A stretch of 64,000 nucleotides of DNA from Alviniconcha marisindica (Eukaryota > Mollusca > Gastropoda > Provannidae): positions 1,267,501-1,331,500 of the forward strand of contig JABMCL010000732.1 of NCBI GenBank assembly GCA_018857735.1. The letters run 5' to 3'. The notes under the pieces were generated by a model. That model was not told the DNA's origin, ran no database searches, and saw only the letters and a program-made list of their open reading frames with translations. Both the position numbers and the translations under genes were made by a program. The stretch's first letter is position 1. Each line of letters opens with the position of its first letter. Below, one piece after another: positions 36,340-47,568 of the stretch.

Positions 36340-37215
36340 TGTGTACAAGGGCACAAACCAGTTTGAAGTGGATAGGAAGCATTTCCCACTACTGTGTGAC
36401 TACTTCTCAAAATACCCCAGAGTCACAACCCAAGATGCTACCACAAGCAAACACATCAGAGAGGCAGTCAGGAAAACTGTGTCACTCTTCAGCTGACCCA
36501 ACAAAGTTGTCAGCAATAATGGAGTACAGTATGTCCAGAAACCATTCCAGACTTTGTCCACAAAAAGGGCATTCAATGCACCACTTGATTCCCGAAGTTC
36601 CCACAGTCCAGTGGGTTCACAGAGAGACAGGTGCAGACCATCAAGAAGATTATCAAGAAATGTAAGAAAGAGAACAAGGACATTCACAGTGTAATGTCCT
36701 ATGCTGGACCTTCGAGCAACCCCAGTTTGACTCCAAACTGCCATCATCAGTAGAGATGTTGATGGCAGGCCTATCACCACACTGCTTCCTCTCACACCTC
36801 TCCATCACTATTACACAACATTAACAGTTAGAGCACAGATGGGCAATGATGAAGTCCAACTCTGACAGACATGCTGGCAAATGTCTTCCTCCTACCCACA
36901 ACGGACAGAACGTTAGAGTCCTAGACAAAGCAAGCAAAACCTGGATATTATGTCAAGTCACAGGGCGAACTGGAGAGACAAGGTCCTACAATGTCAGAAC
37001 AAACCTAGGCTGGGATCCAACATCTGACGCAGGAGAGGAGGTCTGAGGAAGTTCCCCAGCAGGACTGTACAGACACTATAAACTGGTCAGGCTTACTAAG
37101 ACTCTCAATCAACCCCTCCAGAAACTCCCCTCTGCCATCTGTCCGGAGCCTGCTGCTGCAACGGATTGAGAGACGGATTCTGATCAAGAGGCTGCCAGGA
37201 CAGGTTCCGGTTGGG
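36340..37215 (+). pseudogene. Decayed Ty3/Gypsy-type integrase fragment
   Basis: The plus strand shows integrase-core remnants in shifting frames: FEVDRKHFPLLCDYFSKYPR (first catalytic Asp in CDYFSKYP), then an in-frame TGA, then VVSNNGVQY where families have VVSDNGPQY, so the second catalytic Asp is replaced by Asn. A frameshift leads to FTERQVQTIKKIIKKCKKEN (third catalytic Glu region) and later to GQNVRVLDKASKTW and TGETRSYNVRT, typical of the C-terminal integrase tail. No LTRs, protease or reverse transcriptase are visible nearby. It is a dead, truncated copy. Confidence 0.75.
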
Positions 37216-38514
37216 TGATCAAGCCCCCTGCCCATCACGAGGATCACACTGAATGAACATGACTCTATCTACCCACAACTCTACCTTGTAAGAAAGGCAT
37301 TCATCAAACTGATCATTTTTTTTTTTAATGTTCAGATTACACTTGATGTTATAGGAACCAGATTTAATAACCAACATCAAAGGACACTGGTGTATCCCAA
37401 ATGATGAGTTTAATTCGATTTCATACACCAAGAGTAGTATGCATGTTGTTTTGATTTTAAAGAGTTTTGAAGAAAACAACCACACACAAAAACATGACTT
37501 AGCAACGAATATCATTAACTTCAGAAAAGTGAGATGTTATGATATAAAACTGATGTACTTTCAATATGTTCACATATGAAACTGTGGTTTGATTGAAACT
37601 GTGGTCTTTGGTAATCTTGTGCTATGGCATAGAAGTGGACCAGTAAATAATTGAAAACCTTTTCCTCTTACCTCTTGTATAATATATATGTGAGACTGCA
37701 TACTACAACAGTAACAACTGCAAGGAGTAAAAAATCAAAACAACAACAACAAAAAATCCAAATTTTCAAACAAAAAATTGGTTTACATTTGTAAAACTAT
37801 ATGTTCCCAACAGAGCTGGTTATATATGGATCCTGACTATGACCATGCAAAAACACATGGATGAATGCTTCTGGTAACAGGCTGAAGCTGAACAATGACA
37901 AAATTGAAGCTCCAGATCTATGATGCTTGATCCTAGGCATCTGGACAGCCAAAATCAGTCAGTCAGAGACTCTGGTGAAGGACTCAGTGCTCAGTCAGAA
38001 ATGTGACTGTGTCTCTAGTCAAAGAGTGACTGATAATTATTCCATCTCCAGTTCAAAAGTTAATCTCCAAGTGTTCATCTTCTGACTGGAAAGAGGGATG
38101 TTGTGTCTCAATACATGACAGGATGTTGTGTATCAATAAATGACAGGATGTTGTATATCAATACATGACAGGATGTCGTGTATCAATACATGACAGGATG
38201 TTTTGTATCAATACAGGACAGACAGCATAGCAGATGATTTTTCTTCTTTTTTTTCTTAAATTTATTTCCACCTATCAGCTAGCATGGGAGTCATGGTGTC
38301 TCCTTCTCTGTAACAAAATTATTTGTTGTGTAGCTGGAGTTCCCATGTGATGAAAATCTGAAACTCTCTTCCTGGCTGTGTTGTGGTATTCACTTGAATC
38401 CTTGGTACATGAAAGGGCTATTTTGGCAGCCAAAGACTAGCACCCCTGCAGGGGCATTGCACTTAGATACCTTGGAATTTTGAATCCCTGGCCAGTTTTC
38501 ACTTATTTAGAGGC
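37216..38514. other. Intergenic stretch with a 26-bp minisatellite
   Basis: Units of CATGACAGGATGTTGTGTATCAATA recur five times at 38098-38221. The rest is unique AT-rich sequence with no exon. Confidence 0.6.
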
Positions 38515-38632
38515 AGTTCAGGATCTTTTCACAACAGAGTTCAGGAGCTGTGTGAAAGTTGAGGTGGCCATCCTGGGCTCCCCATCCTTAACAGTCCTTA
38601 TGGTTTCTGTGGACATAAAGCAACTCTGAATT
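38515..38632 (+). repeat. SINE-like repeat B, copy 2
   Basis: Reverse complement of the copy at 28246-28345. It contains GAAAGTTGAGGTGGCCATCC and CCTTATGGTTTCTGTGGACA. Confidence 0.75.
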
Positions 38633-38794
38633 TGAACTTTTCTGAGAAATCTTTGATGCCAAATGTGACAAGTAAATGAAGCTTGAGAAGACAAAATCAA
38701 AATGATGTCAACAGGCACCGCATGCCCACTGCCAACATCAGGAATTTTCTGTCTGATCAATTTCATGCTGTGACAACTGATACACTGTCAACAG

Positions 38795-39376
38795 CCAGGG
38801 CTATAGTTCTCTCCATCAATCAGTTCAAATGTTCTGACATAATGCCAACACACAGGACTAAAGTTCTCTCTATCAATCAGTTCAAAATTTAATGACATAA
38901 TGCCAACACACAGGGCTAAAGTTCTCTCCATCATCAGTTCAAATGTGATGACATAATGCCAAGAGAAAGGGCTATAGTTCTCTCCATCAATCAGTTCAAA
39001 TGTTGTTGTGCCAACACACAGGGCTAAAGTTCTTTCCATCAATAAACGTTGTTACATAATACCAACACACAGGGCTAAAGTTCTCTCCATCAATCAATTA
39101 AATGTTGTGACATAATGCCAACATGCAGGGCTAAAGTTCTCTCCATCAGTCAATTAAATGTTGTGACAAAATGCCAACACACAGGGCTGAAGGTCTCTCC
39201 ATCAATCAACAAACAAGATGTGACACTCAAAAGATGTCACACAAACACAACAAAGACATGAGCTGCTTATGGTATTGCTTAATCAAAACCCCCCACCCCT
39301 TCTTTGTCAATCAGTTCAAAGTTCTAAGTAAACATTGTATCATGCGGTGACAAAGTTCTCTCCATCAATCAGTTTA
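38795..39376. repeat. 56-bp minisatellite overlapping the 3' end of the FMO coding sequence
   Basis: About ten units carry AAAGTTCTCTCCATCAATCA then GTTCAAATG, TGACATAATGCCAACACACA. The stretch at 39351-39376, inside the last FMO exon, has the same AAAGTTCTCTCCATCAATCAGTTTAAA core. Spacing is regular at 38795-39210 and looser toward the gene. Confidence 0.9.
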
Positions 39377-40946
39377 AAGTTCCCCTTCTTGTATCCCAAT
39401 AAATTCACTGCACGCGTGTCATGCACAGCATCATACAGGTTCTTCACAACTTTTGGGATGTACTGGCATCCTGCCATTTGTGCAATCTCATCATTGTAGG
39501 CCCACTGCCGATTGCCCATCGTGTGAGCATGCCTTTTGGGCAATCCTTCAGACAGCCTCTTCTGAAAGTCTGCCTCTGTATCAGCATCCATCTCTTCTTT
39601 TGAGGGAAGCTGGCAAGACCCATCCAGCACCGCTAGCACTAACTGAACCTGCACATAGAACTGGGGGAAGGGGCAGATAGTTTTGCAAATTCCAATGATA
39701 GACAAGGTAGGGAACTCTGTGTGGATGAGATGCTTGTACAGCGGAGTTACCCGTTCCTCCTCAATGTGAAGGTGACAGCTGTCAGTGAGGAAAGGGAAGC
39801 TGAAGTGATAGCCTGTACAGAACAGCAGGCAGTCAACAGATATGTTGTCACCATTGTTGAGAGTAACAGTTGAGCCGCTGATGCTGCAGATGCCAGGTTT
39901 TTGCTGCACGTTTGGTGGCAGTGGTGATTTTAGTGGGGGCTTGTTGTGGCACAAGTAAACCTGCAACATAAAATAAAGTGCAAATCAGATATTCCATGAG
40001 AAAAATGATATTCTGAGCCTGCATGCCTGTACGTTTAATTTTAAGCTGAAGTACTTGCACCATGCCAGGCCCAAGCCAGCAACACCTACCACTCACTTCT
40101 CTGTTTCCCCTCTTGGTTTAAACAAAGTCAGGTACAACTCATGATCATGGTGGAATCTCCCATCAGTATGACAGATGAGAAAGCCACTGCATTGATCTGC
40201 CTTTGAGTATGAATAGTTCAGTTCAAGATGGTATTTATGCGCTCAGAAAAGCCAGTATGTACTCCACCATGTGTGTCAGAAGTTGCCACAATGTCACCTT
40301 TTTGAAACGGTTCCAATGTTTGTCTGATTGACGGTGGCCCTCTCTTGTCCTGTCAAAGAGGACTGTATAGTGCTTCCTCTTTCCACACCTCTCTCCTCCA
40401 GGTGATCGATGGTGCGATGTCCTTGGCTTGTTGCCCACAGGCAGTGTCTCGAGCTCCTCAACTTCAGATCTTCTGAGAAGCAAGCCACTGTAATGGGTAG
40501 ATTATCTGGGCATGGAGGCTGATGCTTGATGCACATTGTCTACTGCATGCTGCACAGGAAGGTCAGTCTCATCAGATGCTGATACTTCTTTCTGCAATCT
40601 CTCTGCCCCTGCAGTAAGATGCCGAATGACTCCTGCTCATTTCAAAGGAGCTGCATCAGTCATCTAGTGCCACTGCGTCCATCACAAGCCTTTGTCCTGT
40701 ACACACTGTCCTCAGCTGCAAATACTTATGTAAGTTCTGTAGGTTTGTTGTTAAGAGAGTGTTAAAGCTATTCTATTTTAGAATTAAAGTAGTCTGGAGA
40801 GATACAGAACAGAAAACAATACAATGCATCACAACATGGTTCTACACAACACAACAGCATGCAGAGCAGTACAACGCTGTATTACACCAGCTCAACACAA
40901 TAGCACACATCACAGCAGCACACCACACAAAGCTGAACAGCACAAA

Positions 40947-40989
<43 letters not shown>

Positions 40990-43662
40990 AATATAACAAA
41001 ATATCCAATAGGTATATTGTAAGACCACACCTCTGTATGGGTGAAGGTTTCAATACAATGCATCACAACATGGTTCTACACAACACAACAGCATGCAGAG
41101 CAGTACAACGCTGTATTACACCAGCTCAACACAATAGCACACACCACAGCAGCACACCACACAAAGCTGAACAGCACAAAACGCAACAGTGCAAAACATA
41201 ATAGCACACAAAGCAACACAGTACGCAGCACACAAAGCAACACAACACAACCAGCATGATGATAGGCATAGTGTATCTATCTGAAATAATTATTCAAAAT
41301 TTATAATGTATGAAAGTGGTGTTTATTCACATGCAAGATTAAAATTCAGAGTGCCTCACCCACCATGTTAGCTGCTGCTGACAGATCGATGCAGATATCC
41401 TGACCTGAGGCGGCAGCACCGAGACACAGAACTGTTTTGTTCTGAAAGTGTTCTGGTGTGCGGTAACTGTGGCTGTGCATTACCTCCCCTGGAAAAGTCT
41501 CCAGCCCTGGTATTTTGGGAATCAGTGGCACAGCGTAATGTCTGAAATGCAAACATTTCACCAACACTGTCAGCAATAGTACATAAACTAAGGATATGGT
41601 ACATATATATATACATATACACACACACAAATATAACAAAATACCCAATAGGTATATTGTAAGACCGCACCTCTGTATGGGTGAAGGTTTCAATTTTCTG
41701 ATTAAATGTGCTATACTGAAAACTTTTGATGGTTCAAAAACAACTGATGTGTGGGTTTTTCCCCCTTTCTTTTGTTTTCCTTCTGAGTCTCTCTGTCTCT
41801 CTTGGTCAGGGGCGGGGTGGCTATGTTTTTTGTACAACATCAAGGAGACAGACCCCAGGTTCAAAGGGAGAAGGGGGGGGGGGGGGGGGGCAGAGTGTGT
41901 CACAATGAGCCACATCACATTTAATTTTGCATGTGTTTATGTATTTATTTGACACCCAGCATTCTTCAGTCATACTAGACATACTAAAAAGGGTATCACA
42001 GAAAAAACGATTAAAAAAAGAAGAAACAGAAATGGGGTGTTAGTGTTGCTTTTACTTACTTTACATATTTGTAGGATTGCTTGTCCAGTTTATAATAAAA
42101 TGGTGTGCTTAGGGCTTTACGGTTGGGCGCACCAAATTTTCCATTATTATGCAGACTGCTGACCCAAAACAAGGCAGCAAGACACCACTGGGGTAGGACA
42201 GAGACAAAAAAGTGAATACACTATTCATTGCAACACATACCCGAAGATAAGTATGCATAACACTAAAATGCACTTTGCCCTCACTCAGTAACTCTTTATT
42301 AACTGTTCTCTCCTCCTAAATCAAACTACATCAATAAAGATGTCTGCCAACTTTCACAGCAACAGTCTGACTCTGAGACAGTCTGTCTTTCAGGACAGGA
42401 TTTAAAATTAAAATGTCACATCATGGATAGGCTTCACCTTCTGCACACACCCTCTGGTCAAGGATATTTATAACCATTATTGGCTGGTAGTGGTACTGCT
42501 CACAGACAGCAATTATTGGCTGACAGTAGTAGTAGTACCACACACAAATAGCCATTATTGGCTGGTGGTGGTACTGCTCACAGACAGCCATTATTGGCTG
42601 GTACTGTGATAGTGGTACTGCTCTCAGATAGCCATTATTGGCTGGTAGTGGTACTGCTCACAGACAGCTTTCACGAGTTTCAGTGAACAGACATTACTGC
42701 TTTTTCTATATCGCATACTTGTGATGTATGCAGTTCACCTTAAGTACCCAATGCAAATGATGATGGTATCATACATAACTGCTTGCTCTACATTGCATGA
42801 TTGTGATCTATCCAATCTGCTTTAAGTACCCATAGCAGATGATGATGGCATCAACTCCCACTCCCTGTTATTTCTTTTGTGTACCCATATGTGTTTATGC
42901 CTGTTTTTGTGTATGCATGTGTATGAGTGCATGTGGTGTGTGAAGAATACAACATTATATGTTTATATGCTATTTTCAAGGTTTTAGGCATGCAATTAAT
43001 TGTTTGTGAAGTATACAATATTATGTTTATTTGCTATTCTGTATACATTTTTGTTGATCTTGTGAAGCACAGTGTGCTCACCCTTGCCATATCTCAATAT
43101 GCCATTATAGAAATGGCCGCTTGTTCTACATGGCAAAACTGTGATCTATCCAATCTGCCTTAAGTACCCATTGCAGACGATTACGGCATCATATTCCTGC
43201 GTCACTGCTTGAGTGGAGTCCAAGACAGGCGCTGTGGTTACCTCCCATCTCTGACCGTAACCAGTCCGACTGTGCTCCATTGGACAGTAGATCTGTTTCA
43301 CTTCCAACACTTGAGTTTTAAACTGCACATGCAGAACAAGTAATTTATTCATTGAAACTTCTTGCAACTATAATATATAACTCACTCACTGAGTAAGTCA
43401 GTAAACCTGATATTGTGATAAAGACAAATTTATCAAATCATGCCAGGCCCAGAACAACTTCTTTTTGGTTTTACAGATTATACATTGCAAAACATCCAAT
43501 ATAATCCATGCGGCATGACACAAACAGTCCAATTTATTAGCAGTATTCATCATAATGGGAATCATCTCCAGTTTCAATTTATAAAATTTATAACTATAAT
43601 CTTTAGGTCACTACACAAACACACGGATAAAATGTGACATCACATTGAATGGAACACATACT

Positions 43663-43699
<37 letters not shown>

Positions 43700-46600
43700 C
43701 GGTGCTCCACCTGTATGTGTTGCAGAAGGTTGAAATTGGCTGCATAATCCTTCAAATACTGCAGCACATCATGGTGTGTAATAAAAGATGGTAGCTGCTT
43801 ATCAAATGCAAAGTCTGGGAAGGCCATCACTTCTTTTGGCAAGTTGGTTCTGAAATTTATGAAACTAGGAATTAATTTAATGTCATTGTTAAAAATGAAA
43901 TCCATTTGCATAGCCACTTTAATGCATATTCAATAGTCCAAGTATGAAGCTACCTTACCTAAGTCTTCGCCAGTGGCAGTGCCATGGACTGATGCTGCAA
44001 AAACATTTAACCCTTTCATCACCAGCAGTGCAGCCAAAGTATACACCTGGAAACCAGCAGTGCAGAAGCGCACTGCAGCTCAGAACCAGTTGTGCAGGAG
44101 TGCTACATTGCAGATCACTACCTACCTAATTTAAGCTGCTGTATTTTCTCAACCACTCCGATCTTATGCATCAATACATCAATTTAAAGATAACTGAATG
44201 AAGCAGGAAATGGGTTGGTTTATTTTTATATAACAGTTTGATTTTGATGTCATAGAGCTGATGGAATGCACGTGTTTAGTGTTTTGGCATAATGTGTTTA
44301 CAATTCACTCATGATAAAGTCAACAAAGAAAATCTCTGAACCACTGTCACTGACAGCAGTGAGCATATTTGGTGACTAATCATCCATAATCATGCTCATT
44401 GTTTGTTCCATACTGTAATGAACAGCTGTATTTGACTTTTGTGAGGAACAGCTCACTGATGAAGTATGATATCCATTTTTGCAAGTCAGAAAAATATTGA
44501 AAACACAGTAAAAACTGAACAAAGACAAAGAGATTTCAGTTCCAAATGAAAGCAGGTCTTGTTTTTGTCACTTCAGTACTTTACTAACTTTGGGACCATG
44601 TGTGGTTCCATTCACAAAAGATTCAAGAGGTTTAGTAACTCCACTGACCAAGTCGCCAATTGGCGACTCAACTTTGGTGTTCTCGCTGCAAGTTGCTGCT
44701 CAGCAGCTTAGGTGACAAAAGGGTTAACCAAATACAGCAGAGATGTGAGGGAGGTTGTACTGTAGTTACTGTTTGGAGTATAGTGCTTTTTTGTGTTCTA
44801 TGTCGAAAGTAAATATGGTGCTCAACATCCACAGAAACTGTAAGTGTAAGGCTTATTAGGGTTGGGGAGAAGGGGAGGAAGGGGGTATTGAGGTGGGGGA
44901 AGAGGGAAAAATGGGGGAAGAGGGGAAATTATCACGCATCACTGCACCGTCACCACCAGAATGACTCCTGCATTAAGGTGGGCAGTGATGAGAGCCATTT
45001 CAATGTTTCATTAATTGTGAGGGACAAAGACACAAGATGGTGTCCACAAACCACAACCTTTTTGAATAAAAAGGAGAGCAGTTCTAAGTGCCAAAGTGGT
45101 ATCGAGCCAAGGCCCTTCTGCTTACCACTAACACCTTACCACTAGGCCAAACTGGCTCACTCTGTTCTATGTCTTGATGCTCATAGTTCTCAACACAGTC
45201 TGCATGAACTGAACAAGCCTGGAGAAATGACAGCATTCAAAGCATTAACACAAACTGACAAAGATCTTAGATACACATGCCTTCAATAGAATCTGAAAGT
45301 TCCAAAGGTGATTAGACATAGTTAAGAGTTTAAGGTGTCTTTTGGCTAAATATTGTAACTGAGACAGTTGTATCATTTAAAGAGAGGAATTTCACTTCTG
45401 GTTTTTGTTGAAACTGATTCAGATTATACAAGATTCTTTTCCACTTTTAAAACAAAGAGTTTGACCACTGCTTTGTGTTCAAAGTGTTGCACAACCTTCA
45501 TCAGTGATTGGGTGAGAAAGTGACCCATACTATCATTCATCATCTCATAAGTCCTTATTGAATGATACTGGTTATTACTTTCAGTCTCTAGGTATTCCTC
45601 AAGTACTTGCATATTTATATACTTTGAGCACATCAACACATTTCAGACTTCATAAACAAACAAACCCAAGTTCAAAGTTATAAGTTTAAGATTAATAAAA
45701 GGCCAAATGCTGCTTTATCCCTGTCACTGTGTCAGTACACACATAACACAGTAGGTGAGTTACTAGCCCATACAGGAAACAGTTAGCCATAGTACAAGTT
45801 GATGAAAGTCAACTGTAGTCCCATTGCTGCAGTTATGATGGTAACTGCCAGTGTCATGGTTTTAGGTTATTACAATATCAGCTTGTGTGCTGACTGGGAA
45901 CATTGCATGTGTGACAGTCTCACATTAAAGGCTCTGTTTCCATCAAAGCCTGTGTGCATTCTAAAACCCATAAGTTATATATTGTTTGTTTATTGCCACC
46001 ATTTGGAAATTTATGAACAGTCATGTTTATATTTTTGCTATTATTACCATAATCATGATTTTTTCATAACTGTACTAGTCCATTACAGTCCTACCAAATC
46101 AATGTAATGAGTAAAAGCATTGATGCAAATATTGCACAAATTACTCTGTGTGAGTAACACCCACATCCACCAGTTAAAATAGTATGGGTGAGTAAATTGC
46201 TCACAGTCAAAGAATCACAATTAATAGAACAGCTCTAGAGAAATGTACTCACCTATAGTATAAGACACATAAAGAACAATTAAAAACACAAGCGCTTTCA
46301 ATACATGATATTTGTCTGGTGTAGAAGAGAGACAGAAAATAATAAAAGAAGAAGGAAGTAAAGAAGAAGATAGACAAGAAGTTGAAGTAAAACAATGTTA
46401 AGGATCTAAAAACGTAGATTCAAAATGACGTCATCAAAATGATGAAAATTAGGGAGAGCACGTGCACACACGTGCACACACACACACACCTATTCCACCT
46501 GCTGAGCAACAACGTGTATTTTAGAAGGGCTACAGGAAGTTTGAACATTTTTCATTCAGTCCACCAGGGGACATGGTGCCCAGTCTTTGGATGATGTGAG

Positions 46601-47568
46601 ACTCCATGTGTTTTCATCAAAAAGAACCCCCATGCAATTGCCATAACCCTTTAACTTTGACATCTGCAATGGTATGAACAGCAGAGTAAGTGTTGGGCTA
46701 CAGGTTTGCTGCGGTTGTGGTGGATGTCAGCCAGATGCTCCGAAAAATGAAACACGAGGGACCTGGAAGTCTCACCAACATAGATGAGGTTGCAAGATTG
46801 ACAGGCGATGGCGTATACCAGGTTGAAGCTCTGACATGTGAAAGTCCTCTTGATAGACATGTGACCATTGGGACCTCTAATGGAGGTGTCACACAAGTGG
46901 GGGCATGCCTTACACCTGTCAGTAGAGCAGGGAAATGTACCTGGTGTGGAGTTAGCATAGATGAGGTTGCAAGACTGACAGAATCATAAGTTTTTGAGCC
47001 TAGCGCTAGTACGGCGAAAGTTACACAACCCACCCCACCCCCAAAATAATAATAATTCATAATTGGTGTCTCGTCATGTAAATAACCACTTTCGAGTCTT
47101 GATCTTAACATTATACGTCGCGGGACCTAACTTTAGGTATAAATGTGACGGGAGGGGAGTGCGCGTGTGTGAATTAGATGGTGCTTGGAGTAGTGGTCCG
47201 TCGTTTGAAGTCCTTGAGCGTGGGGACCTTCACCTGGTCGTCACTGACGTGGTTCCAGTCGGTGGTGGCGCGGACAACAACAACAACAACAACAAAGAGT
47301 TCGTGCTGTTCGGTATTTGAGTGAGGGACTAAGAAGGGTGAAACTGACACAGATGCTGTGACCCTTACTTGAGATTCCGGTACATGCTGGAGTGAATGGG
47401 CAAACCATGCTGATCAGTGCCTGTCTGGTCAGTGTAAACCCACGTCCCTCCAACCCCCGGGCTCTGTTCAAAGGCCGTGACACAGAAGGTTGAAGGGCGA
47501 CTGGCTAAATGGCGGACGGCGCACAAACCTGCGGCGCCGGCACCGATTACGGCAACGCGGATCGACAT
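39340..47568 (-). CDS. FMO: Flavin-containing monooxygenase, 5 exons, 430 residues
   Basis: Exons in transcript order: 47568-47369, 43849-43711, 43322-43168, 41541-41364 and 39960-39340. All introns are GT-AG and phases (2, 0, 2, 0) are consistent; stop TGA is at 39340-39342. The enzyme uses FAD, NADPH and O2 to oxygenate nitrogen or sulfur in substrates. Motifs: FAD-binding GAGAAG (residues 9-14), FEQ then GGTWVYTD, the FMO signature FPGEVMHSHSY (181-191, FxGxxxHxxxY), an NADPH motif LGAAASGQD with Ala replacing the middle Gly (about 206-213), and CTGY (272-275). Length fits the short invertebrate FMO class (compare insect senecionine N-oxygenase). Start MSIRVAVIGAG was chosen because it matches the family; an in-frame ATG five codons earlier (47583) is possible. 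The C-terminal codons lie in a minisatellite unit. Substrate is unknown. Confidence 0.9.
40210..40450 (+). repeat. Dispersed repeat, copy 1 (pair with 51410-51602)
   Basis: Shares TTCAGTTCAAGATGGT, the CGGAAAAGCC/CAGAAAAGCC region, GAACGGTTCCAATGTT and CTCCTCCAG with 51410-51602 in the same orientation, roughly 70% alike. Read on the minus strand both give a broken LEPFQ...GGxHxGFS reading, so a transposon origin is possible but unproven. Confidence 0.65.
40817..41260 (+). repeat. 233-bp tandem duplication and CACAA-rich tail in FMO intron 4
   Basis: Copies at 40817-40949 and 41050-41182 are almost identical (both contain CAATGCATCACAACATGGTT and AGCAGTACAACGCTGTATTA). The first is followed by a (TA)n run. 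The unit junction segment GTATATTGTAAGACCACACC occurs once more at about 41652, on the other side of exon 4. Confidence 0.85.
41618..41692 (+). repeat. Direct repeat partner of 40975-41050
   Basis: CACACACAAATATAACAAAA through CTCTGTATGGGTGAAGGTTT matches 40980-41050 with two or three changes. Exon 4 (41364-41541) lies between the two copies. Confidence 0.85.
42472..42668 (+). repeat. 46-bp minisatellite in FMO intron 3
   Basis: About four to five units with TTATTGGCTGGTAGTGGTAC and TGCTCACAGACAGCCA. Confidence 0.85.
42693..42860 (-). repeat. Two exon 3 tail-plus-donor echoes in FMO intron 3
   Basis: Units 82 bp apart contain TTAAGTACCCAATGCAAATG and TTTAAGTACCCATAGCAGAT; the true exon 3 end at 43159-43193 has TTAAGTACCCATTGCAGACG. 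On the minus strand they still read like YDTIIICIG and DAIIICYG beside the real YDAVIVCNG, each followed by GTACTT. The intronic flank (TGTGATCTATCCAATCTGC) is repeated too. Confidence 0.8.
43850..46489 (-). other. FMO intron 1, proximal part
   Basis: Includes SINE A copy 1 at 44808-45165. The rest (44100-44800 and 45170-46490) is AT-rich with no exon or repeat that I recognise. Confidence 0.6.
44808..45165 (-). repeat. tRNA-headed SINE family A, copy 1
   Basis: On the minus strand it starts with a tRNA-like head (GGCCTAGTGGTAAGG; GGTTCGATACC-like B box degraded to GGCTCGATACC). Then come AACCACAACC-type body, TGAAACATT, GCCCACCTTAATGCAGGAGT, and the 3' tail with AGCCTTACACTTACAGTTTC/TGTGGATGTTGAGCACCAT. 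It is more diverged than the other copies. Confidence 0.8.
46490..46990 (-). pseudogene. Penelope-like retroelement fragment with GIY-YIG endonuclease
   Basis: The minus-strand frame includes CPHLCDTSIRGPNGH, then NLVYAIACQSCNLIYVGETS (GIY-YIG core with a CxxC knuckle), then SEHLADIHHNRSKPVAQHL. This is the C-terminal endonuclease of Penelope-like elements. The N-terminal reverse transcriptase is absent and downstream codons are disrupted, so it is a dead 5'-truncated copy inside FMO intron 1. Confidence 0.75.
46991..47368 (-). other. FMO intron 1, distal part with an unexplained open fragment
   Basis: Between the Penelope fragment and the exon 1 donor (GTAAGG at 47368). A (GTT)n run at 47275-47295 on the minus strand is followed by an open, GC-rich segment reading VRATTDWNHVSDDQVKVPTL and then KDFKRR before a stop near 47173. 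No family recognised. Confidence 0.4.

Larger units (their letters stand above)
39961..41363 (-). other. FMO intron 4
   Basis: Donor GTGGGT after the exon 4 codon ATG and acceptor TGTTGCAG. It contains the repeat at 40210-40450 and the 233-bp tandem duplication at 40817-41182. Confidence 0.75.
41693..43167 (-). other. FMO intron 3, remaining part
   Basis: Contains a poly-G run (41873-41890), a 46-bp minisatellite (42472-42668), and two echoes of the end of exon 3 (42693-42860). No complete additional exon was found. Confidence 0.7.

Noticed and set aside
43603..43710. Extension of FMO exon 2 past 43711 to a GTGTGT donor
   Set aside because: That donor is in phase 2 while exon 3 needs phase 0; the GTGGAG donor at 43710 restores the family sequence LLQHIQFKTQV.
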